This document shows positions 8,445 through 13,049 of a DNA stretch of 13,049 nucleotides, piece after piece. The notes below the pieces were generated by a model. That model was given only the letters and a program-made list of their open reading frames with translations, was not told where the DNA came from and did not search any database. Origin of the DNA: Bacteroidia bacterium (GTDB lineage: Bacteria; Bacteroidota; Bacteroidia; Bacteroidales; Azobacteroidaceae); the NCBI GenBank assembly GCA_025996865.1, contig BNTV01000124.1, forward strand, positions 1-13,049, given 5' to 3'. The translations under genes and the position numbers were made by a program. Position 1 is the stretch's first letter. Each line of letters begins with the position of its first letter.

Positions 8445-9304
8445 ATAACGGATACGCAGTTTCGGCGAATAAATAGAATCATAAACCGCCAAACTTTTCC
8501 CCGCCACACTGTGCGCCGATTTGACTTCAATCGGAATAATATCCAACGTGTTTTGCAACAAAAAGTCAACTTCGGCTTTACCTTCGGAAGTCCAATAACG
8601 AAGTGGCGCATCAAATTGCACCGACAGGGATTGCAGAACATAATTTTCGGTCATTGCACCTTTGAATTCTGTGTATAGCGGGCTACCCGACAAAATTACT
8701 TCAGGCGGAAGTTTTGCCAGCCTGCGCAGCAAACCAATATCCGACACATAAAGTTTGAACGCAGATAAATCGTCGTAGCCGCTCAAGGGCAAAAAGGGTT
8801 TGGTATTTGCAAATACACGGTAAACAAGTCCTGCGTGTTGCAACCACAGCAACGCATCTTCGTATTCGCGCGCCCGCGCCCCCGGTTTTACCAATTTGTA
8901 AAGGAATTTACGATTTTCTCGTGATAACTGCGAAGGCAAAGAATGCCAGATTGCTGTAATTTTCGGAATATTTTTTGTTTCTGCGTGTTTTGAAAAGTCC
9001 AAAGCATAAGCGTTTAGAACTGCTTGCAAATCGAATTCAACCTGTTCTGTACCTTTATTGGATAAAAAATTAAATATCACTTCGGGCATTCCGCCTGTTA
9101 CCTGGTATTTCCGGAATTCTTCCGCTAAACGATTGAAAATAATTAAAGGAAGTTCCTGTAAATCAGATTTATTTTCTATAAAATCAAATAAATCCTTGCC
9201 CACGTTTTACCTATCTGACGTGCACCTTGCACAATAAGCGGTTTGCGATTTTCTTTCGTTTTCCAAGCCGCCAACTGTTGTAATATATCCCGTTCTAATA
9301 TCAT
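8437..9304 (-). pseudogene. Decayed AAA (AAA_14)-DUF4143 ATPase
   Basis: The intact form of this family is a ~380-400-residue ATPase with a C-terminal DUF4143 region. Here the ATG at 9304 opens a fragment ending in a Walker A motif, GARQIGKTW, which then runs out of frame to a TAG at 9176-9178. From about 9203 a second frame supplies the downstream part: GKDLFDF, GGMPEV, the DFSKHA and ENRKF stretches, GARAREYE, and a PD-(D/E)XK-like EVDF then IPIEVKS. About 100 residues, including Walker B, are missing at the join, and frame is lost. The family-like sequence ends near 8437; the open frame runs on to 8256 but only as antisense of the serine hydrolase. It therefore lacks the C-terminal tail too. 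A GTG at 9203 gives an apparent 315-codon open frame but is not a true start. Non-functional as an ATPase, with high confidence. Confidence 0.85.
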
Positions 9305-9328
9305 CAATTCACATTATACGTTCCGTTT

Positions 9329-9346
9329 ATGTGATAAAAATCACAT
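9329..9346. promoter_or_regulatory. CRP/FNR-type palindrome TGTGA-N6-TCACA
   Basis: The sequence ATGTGATAAAAATCACAT has a perfect 7-bp inverted repeat and fits the classic CRP half-sites with N6 spacing. It lies 25 bases upstream of the decayed ATPase start and downstream of its likely transcription start (~9359), a position that would favour repression. Whether a CRP-family protein binds here is unknown; the RNA could also form a small hairpin. Confidence 0.45.
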
Positions 9347-9365
9347 TTCCGTACTTAAACTCGTG

Positions 9366-9394
9366 CAAAGATACAACTTTTTGTGTATTACAAA
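9366..9394 (-). promoter_or_regulatory. Promoter of the decayed ATPase gene
   Basis: On the minus strand TATCTTTG (plus 9366-9373) is a perfect TAnnTTTG followed by CAC. A TTTG at plus 9391-9394 lies 17 bases upstream, a little short for a -33 element. The block resembles the promoter at 10974-11003. Confidence 0.6.
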
Positions 9395-9499
9395 CTGTAT
9401 TTTTTAAATAAATTTTAATGATGTCCTTAACTCGCAATTCAACGCACAATTTTATAAATTGTCGTGAAAATAATTTTGAAGTATTAGGTTGTTATATAA

Positions 9500-9652
9500 T
9501 TAGTTATATATTTGATATTGTAGAGAATATAGAATTTTACTTGGTATTATCTGTTCAATATAGGCTTTATTCGGATTGGCGGTATAAAATATGCCGCCCT
9601 TGCTGTCGAAAGTAATCAACAGTGCAACAATTAAAACACAGGCGATAGAATA
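9500..9652 (-). other. Possible gene fossil in a 449-bp spacer
   Basis: The spacer 9305-9753 holds no convincing gene. On the minus strand, after a TGA at 9653-9655, 50 sense codons run to a TAA at 9500-9502 without a start codon. The translation begins with a hydrophobic stretch (ACVLIVALLITF) and continues DSKGGIFYTANPNKAYIEQ, which reads more like protein than noise. I do not recognise it. Inside lies a 21-base hairpin (9578-9598, GGCGG...CCGCC) with no following T-tract. Could be chance. Confidence 0.2.
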
Positions 9653-9753
9653 TCAGCCCTAAAAAAGAAAAAATCAGGTCGAAGAAGCGAGGTTTAAATA
9701 TGATTTAGGAATTGATTTTGTCCAATCCTCTCTAATTGCTTTTATTATATACA

Positions 9754-10950
9754 TCAGTACAAAAAACCAAACAGCCACAGCGGAATTTTGCTGCCAAAAC
9801 CTGTTTCAATGTCATCGGCGGCAACAAACGAATCGGGTATGCCTGCAATTTGGCTAAAGCTCTTTCCTTTGCCTCCGATTTCAAAAACATATTTATTATC
9901 AACCGTAAAATCGCCTTTTGTAGCAAATGTAATTTTGCTAACATTCTTTAACTGATTGAAAAAAAATGTCTCTCGCAAATTGCCAATATTAGGATTGTCT
10001 TCGCCAAGCGCAAATGCCAGATTGGCATTGTCTAAAAATATTTTTTCGGGTTTGCTTAAATCGTCAGGACTCTTTTCTGCCGTTCGCAACAATCCCAACA
10101 TTCGGGCGCGTTCAAGCTGAATTAGTGATTTGGGCAAATTGCTTCGCTGTATTTCTACCAATTTTCCCAAATCAGTCATATTTGGAGAAAAAGGAACCAT
10201 AGACGAAATTATTTTAAGCAAACGTTTAAGTTTCTGAACCGAAATAAATTCTATGTTTTCTATTGCCGGCAAATCGGTTTCCAAAACAGCATTCACGGTA
10301 TTGAGCAGCCGCAAATGATAATTATCCAAATCTTCTTTATAATACGGAAAAAATCCTGACTGCAAGTATTTTCGGAAAAGTGGCAAAATCTTAATGCCGC
10401 GAATAATTTCGGCAGTAATTTTAACGTGATTTTTCAACAAATAGTCAATTGAGACAGGTGGAATTTTCTTTATGCCTTCAAATTCTAAAAATTCACGAAA
10501 CGACAGGCCAAATAATTCATAACTTATTGCTCTTCGACTTAAATCAGCATTGCCTTTGTAGATATTCAGAATAGAAGAACCTGAAAACACTACTTTCATT
10601 TCGGGATACGAATCGTAGATGTTTTTTAATTCTTGCGCCCAAGTGTCATAAGGATATTTATGAACTTCGTCGATAAATATATGATTAACGCCTTCCTGCC
10701 ACAGTTTTCTAACTACATCAGCAAGCCGGTTTGTGGCAAAATACAAATTGTCTAAACTCATATAAAATGTTTTAGAGGCATCGAGATTTTGTTTGATATA
10801 TTGCAACAGTAAAGTAGTTTTGCCTGTTCCTCTTGCGCCGACAACAGCAAAAAGCCGGTTGTTCCAATTAATCTGCGGCATCAGGTAACGGACAAAATCG
10901 TTATTTGTCTGTTCCAAACGATTGCGATATGTATCAATTAGCGCTTCCAT
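9754..10950 (-). CDS. AAA (AAA_14-like) ATPase with DUF4143-type C-terminus
   Basis: This 398-residue cytoplasmic protein is a member of the large family of solitary AAA ATPases common in Bacteroidetes and archaea; their cellular role is not established. Walker A is G38-ARGTGKT45, Walker B is IFIDE at 91-95, and a sensor-type FSGSS lies at 122-126. DLSRRAI at ~136-142 supplies basic residues near the nucleotide site. The C-terminus has a degraded PD-(D/E)XK-like core (GDFTVDNKYVFEIGGKGKS), in which the usual lysine context is altered. The ATG at 10950 starts directly into the conserved N-terminus, and length is complete. It lies alone in its transcription unit: 449 bp follow before the next gene and 324 bp precede it. 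No signal peptide or membrane segment. Sequence is intact, unlike the related gene to its left. Confidence 0.9.
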   Translation of the reverse strand: MEALIDTYRNRLEQTNNDFVRYLMPQINWNNRLFAVVGARGTGKTTLLLQYIKQNLDASKTFYMSLDNLYFATNRLADVVRKLWQEGVNHIFIDEVHKYPYDTWAQELKNIYDSYPEMKVVFSGSSILNIYKGNADLSRRAISYELFGLSFREFLEFEGIKKIPPVSIDYLLKNHVKITAEIIRGIKILPLFRKYLQSGFFPYYKEDLDNYHLRLLNTVNAVLETDLPAIENIEFISVQKLKRLLKIISSMVPFSPNMTDLGKLVEIQRSNLPKSLIQLERARMLGLLRTAEKSPDDLSKPEKIFLDNANLAFALGEDNPNIGNLRETFFFNQLKNVSKITFATKGDFTVDNKYVFEIGGKGKSFSQIAGIPDSFVAADDIETGFGSKIPLWLFGFLY

Positions 10951-10973
10951 AAAATTCCGTATATTTGAAAGTG

Positions 10974-11003
10974 CAAAGATAATACTTTTTTGAATATTAC
11001 AAT
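10974..11003 (-). promoter_or_regulatory. Promoter of the second ATPase gene
   Basis: On the minus strand TATCTTTG (plus 10974-10981), followed by CAC, is a perfect TAnnTTTG. An ATTG at plus 11000-11003 lies 18 bases upstream as a weak -33. The block (TTGTAATA, CAAAAA, TATCTTTGCAC) closely matches that at 9366-9394. Predicted leader is about 20 bases. Confidence 0.6.
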
Positions 11004-11114
11004 ATACATTTTCATATAAAAATCGTATATTTAATTATACATCTCTTGTCTAATCGACAAAATCCAATTATTGAATTTTGATAAAAGGCAAAATGATATG
11101 ATTATCTTGCTTTT

Positions 11115-11243
11115 TTATAGATTAATTTCATAATCGGTTGTCAAAGACAATTCGGTACAGCCCTTCAACTTTAACTCTACCTCTAATTGTAACAATAATT
11201 TCTTACCAATTCCTAATATTTTTGGCATGTTACAGTAATTCAT
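11115..11243 (-). pseudogene. Remnant of a GNAT acetyltransferase
   Basis: In the 324-bp spacer a 42-codon minus frame runs from an ATG at 11243 (or 11228) to a TAA at 11115-11117. Its core, GIGKKLLLQLEVELKLKGC followed by TELSLTTD, matches the acetyl-CoA-binding motif A of GNAT enzymes: the GxG turn, the amphipathic helix ending in KGC, and the next strand. Both the N-terminal half of the fold and the C-terminal NFYxKxGF part are absent, and an in-frame TAG lies just upstream. It is therefore best read as a decayed fragment, not a small gene. The rest of the spacer (10951-11114) holds only the ATPase promoter and AT-rich sequence. Confidence 0.6.
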
Positions 11244-11274
11244 TATTAACCCCTAAGTTATCTATTAGTATTTT

Positions 11275-12528
11275 TTATCTTCCAAGTGCAGCAAGCGAAA
11301 TCACATTTATCCCGTCGTTTCTATGGTAACTCATTCCAGTTCCGGTAATGATATTCAACGATTTAGGTTCTTTTGTTTTTGTTGTATCAACAACAGAGGC
11401 AAATTTTAATAGATTTTTTGCAGCATCGTCTATCTGTCCTATACCCAGTTTGATTTCAAAAGCCGCCCAATCGCCATTTCGTTTTTGCACAATGGCATCT
11501 ACCTCCAACTCGCTCGAATCGCGATAGTAATAAACCGCGGCATCATTTGCCTGCGCATACACGCGCAAATCGTGCGTTGCCATCGACTCGAACAGAAAAC
11601 CAAGATATTTTACATCATTCAGCAATGCTTTTTTATCTAAACCCAATGCCGCCACCGCCAAAGACACATCGGTTAAATGGTGTTTTGGCGTTTTCCTGAG
11701 CGATTCCGAAGAGCGAATATGCGGATTCCATGCCGGTTGGTCTTCGATAATCATCAGCCGTGTGAGCGCGTCTAAATAATCGTTCAATGTGGGACGCGAT
11801 ATTTCAGTGTTTTCAAACTCATTCAAATCTTTTTCAAGCGTTTTTTTGTCTGCAATTGTGGCAATGTTTCGCGCCAGTGATTTCAAAATATTTTTCACTT
11901 TCACGGGGTCACGTTTCACATTAGAAACGCGGCTCATATCAACTTCTGCAATCAAATCAATGTATGCTTCATTAATAAGTATTGCCTTTTTGACCGAAGC
12001 GTCGAGCAGAGCGGGAAATCCACCAATGATAATACGTTCTGTTATGATTTCAAGATTCAATTGAAAATCGTTGTACGCCACTGCTTCTCCTTCAAAAAGT
12101 TTTGCCAAACTGACTTCGCCTGTCGAATGACCAAGTTCCTGCCACGACATTGTGCGCATATTGACAGTCGTGAAACGCCCCGCACCCGAATGTAATCGCT
12201 CGTCGTCTTTAGGAGTTGCCGAACCGGTTAAGATAAATTGCGCCGCTTGTTTCCGCGCATCCACTTCATTGCGAATGTAATTCCACAGTTTGGGTTGCAG
12301 TTGCCACTCGTCAATCAAACGCGGCGTTTTCCCTTCAATCAACAATTTGGGGTCGCTATTCAACAGAAGCGGGACATTTTCGTCCTGGTCAACACGCAAA
12401 ATGCTGTTCGATTTGTGCATTGCCGTTTCGGTTTTTCCACACGCCTTTGCACCACGAATCAATACCGCACCGGATGCCTGCATTTTTTCTGCTAATTCGC
12501 CTTCTATAATTCGACTTTTATATTCCAT
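11275..12528 (-). CDS. AAA ATPase with intact DUF4143/PD-(D/E)XK-type C-terminus
   Basis: This 417-residue protein is a second intact ATPase, from a different subfamily than its left neighbour. It opens MEYKSRIIEGELAEKMQASG and then Walker A, G26-AKACGKT33. Walker B is RLIDEWQ at 70-76, and a sensor-like FILTGSAT lies at 98-105. The middle (IIGGFPALLD at ~167-176, RPTLNDYLDAL at ~245) is typical DUF4143. At the C-terminus, E314, the EVD ending at D344, and E358-I-K360 lie in the order and spacing of a PD-(D/E)XK nuclease core, so the site looks preserved. Nuclease activity is not established for the family. The ATG at 12528 is followed by the family's usual N-terminus. Cytoplasmic; no export signal. 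Its promoter is embedded in a 23-bp tandem repeat. Biological role unknown; defence or DNA maintenance are guesses. Confidence 0.9.
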   Translation of the reverse strand: MEYKSRIIEGELAEKMQASGAVLIRGAKACGKTETAMHKSNSILRVDQDENVPLLLNSDPKLLIEGKTPRLIDEWQLQPKLWNYIRNEVDARKQAAQFILTGSATPKDDERLHSGAGRFTTVNMRTMSWQELGHSTGEVSLAKLFEGEAVAYNDFQLNLEIITERIIIGGFPALLDASVKKAILINEAYIDLIAEVDMSRVSNVKRDPVKVKNILKSLARNIATIADKKTLEKDLNEFENTEISRPTLNDYLDALTRLMIIEDQPAWNPHIRSSESLRKTPKHHLTDVSLAVAALGLDKKALLNDVKYLGFLFESMATHDLRVYAQANDAAVYYYRDSSELEVDAIVQKRNGDWAAFEIKLGIGQIDDAAKNLLKFASVVDTTKTKEPKSLNIITGTGMSYHRNDGINVISLAALGR

Positions 12529-12574
12529 ATTTATTGCACTTTATTTCTTTGATAACAAAGGAAAATTTCCGGTG

Positions 12575-12606
12575 CAAAGATAATATATTTTAAGAAATTG
12601 GACAAA
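12575..12606 (-). promoter_or_regulatory. Promoter of the third ATPase gene
   Basis: On the minus strand TTTG (plus 12603-12606) is followed by exactly 20 bases and TATCTTTG (plus 12575-12582), then CACC. The -33 and much of the spacer lie inside the first unit of the 23-bp repeat. Transcription should start near 12568; the short leader can form a weak hairpin around CTTTG/CAAAG (12547-12567). Confidence 0.7.
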
Positions 12607-12679
12607 TTTGTTTTAAGAAATTGGAGTATTTTGTTTTAAGATTTTAGAGTATTATATTTTAAGAAAATCATTATCTACA
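12588..12679. repeat. 23-bp tandem repeat, three full units plus a partial one
   Basis: Units start at 12588, 12611, 12634 and 12657, each opening TTTTAAGA. Units 1 and 2 share their first 15 bases (TTTTAAGAAATTGGA), unit 3 is more diverged, and unit 4 keeps only the start. The period is exactly 23. The units are contiguous, so this is not a CRISPR array. Unit 1 covers the -33 region of the adjacent ATPase promoter, which suggests an operator array or a copy-number-variable regulator. Confidence 0.8.
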
Positions 12680-12747
12680 ATTTCACTTTACCCCAATATT
12701 TTATATAAAAATAAAAGTAGAATCATAGCTGTCCAAACAATTTTAAG

Positions 12748-12816
12748 ATAAAAAGTTCCCTGAAAAAAGTTACTTTTGTGGTGTTGAATCACAATAACTA
12801 TCAAAGAACTTTTTAT
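12748..12816 (+). promoter_or_regulatory. Fold-back inverted repeat over the transposase start
   Basis: ATAAAAAGTTC (12748-12758) is perfectly complementary to GAACTTTTTAT (12806-12816), which includes the first two bases of the start codon. The predicted native transcript starts near 12785 and lacks the first arm, so only read-through RNA from outside the element could form the stem and hide the start. IS10 and IS50 of the same family use this kind of protection. Confidence 0.5.
12771..12778 (+). promoter_or_regulatory. -7 element of the transposase promoter
   Basis: TACTTTTG is a perfect TAnnTTTG, 36 bases upstream of the transposase ATG. No good TTTG is seen at the -33 position, so the promoter may be weak, as is usual for insertion sequences. 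Confidence 0.45.
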
Positions 12817-13049
12817 GGCGACAAAGTTAGGAAAAAAATCGGACAAACCCATCTTCAAGCAAATTATAGACTTGATGCCACATAATTTGTTTCGCAAAAG
12901 TGTAAACAAGTACAAAATGGATAAGTATTGTTCTGCGTATTTTACTTATGACCAGTTGGTTAGTACAATGTTTGGACAGTTGAACCAATGCTTAAGCCTT
13001 CGCGACATCTCTTTGGGCATCGACCGGTCACCGGAGTTTTTGGCAGACA
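12815..13049 (+). CDS. IS4-family transposase, N-terminal part (DUF4372-like)
   Basis: This enzyme would cut and paste the insertion sequence. Only the first 78 codons are present. The ATG at 12815 is followed by MATKLGKKSDKPIFKQIIDL, then a YFTYDQLVSTMFGQLNQCLS stretch and LRDISLGID, the characteristic opening of IS4-type transposases of Bacteroidetes with a DUF4372 N-terminal domain. The catalytic DDE residues lie beyond the window, so activity cannot be judged. The frame is clean, with no stops. It is the only plus-strand gene of the right half and marks this accessory region as a landing zone. Its expression may be kept low by the fold-back repeat over the start. Confidence 0.88.
   Translation, partial: MATKLGKKSDKPIFKQIIDLMPHNLFRKSVNKYKMDKYCSAYFTYDQLVSTMFGQLNQCLSLRDISLGIDRSPEFLAD

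Larger units (their letters stand above)
12727..13049 (+). mobile_element. 5' end of an IS4-family insertion sequence
   Basis: The element is recognised by its transposase and runs off the right edge. Its left boundary is not certain; a plausible start is near the GTCCAAAC sequence at ~12731, but the right end is not in the window, so terminal inverted repeats and a target duplication cannot be checked. Confidence 0.65.

Noticed and set aside
9578..9598. Rho-independent terminator
   Set aside because: The hairpin is followed by no T-tract on either strand and lies ~155 bases beyond the nearest stop codon.
9418..9615. Plus-strand 65-codon open frame starting MMSLTRN
   Set aside because: AT-rich spacer with low-complexity translation, no promoter or family resemblance.
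12588..12679. CRISPR array
   Set aside because: Units are contiguous at 23 bp with no unique spacers, and no cas genes are present.
12688..12915. Minus-strand 75-codon open frame over the IS left end
   Set aside because: It runs antisense through the transposase start, its translation is unlike any family I know, and the plus-strand transposase explains the sequence.

Overview
The window looks like a piece of a Bacteroidales-type genome. It carries a SusC/SusD outer-membrane pair, promoters of the Bacteroidetes form TTTG-N~20-TAnnTTTG, no clear Shine-Dalgarno sites, several AAA-DUF4143 ATPase genes, and an IS4-type transposase with a DUF4372-like N-terminus. Gene-rich parts have mixed base composition, while the spacers in the right third are very AT-rich.

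Left part (1-8444): a nutrient-uptake and wall-hydrolysis locus. On the minus strand, in transcription order, lie a 973-residue secreted amidase_3-like hydrolase with an inserted golvesin-type domain, an intact SusC-like TonB-dependent transporter, and the first ~196 residues of a SusD-like lipoprotein. A secreted serine hydrolase of the beta-lactamase/penicillin-binding fold is transcribed divergently. The amidase and susC genes each have a promoter of identical geometry with a conserved sequence around it (GTTAACT and TATAATACAT), so they are probably co-regulated. An amidase fold plus a DD-peptidase-like serine hydrolase next to SusC/D suggests scavenging of peptidoglycan or other amide/ester-linked glycan fragments; this is inference.

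The extreme left end is odd. Bases 1-127 are an exact inverted copy of 2348-2474, inside susC, and the copy replaces the rest of susD. The length of exactly 127, starting at the first base, points to an assembly-graph overlap or amplification chimera more than to biology, though a real inversion cannot be excluded.

Right part (8437-12815): an accessory, decaying region. Three AAA (AAA_14-like) ATPases with DUF4143/PD-(D/E)XK-type C-termini lie in the same orientation, each behind its own TATCTTTGCAC promoter. The first is a pseudogene (internal deletion, frameshift, lost C-terminus, butted against the serine hydrolase); the other two look intact. Between them are a 42-codon remnant of a GNAT acetyltransferase, a perfect TGTGA-N6-TCACA palindrome, and a 23-bp tandem repeat that overlaps the promoter of the third ATPase.

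Right edge (about 12727-13049): the start of an IS4-family insertion sequence. An 11-bp inverted repeat whose second arm includes the transposase start codon could fold in read-through transcripts and silence translation, as described for IS10 and IS50. No tRNA, rRNA or CRISPR array was seen.
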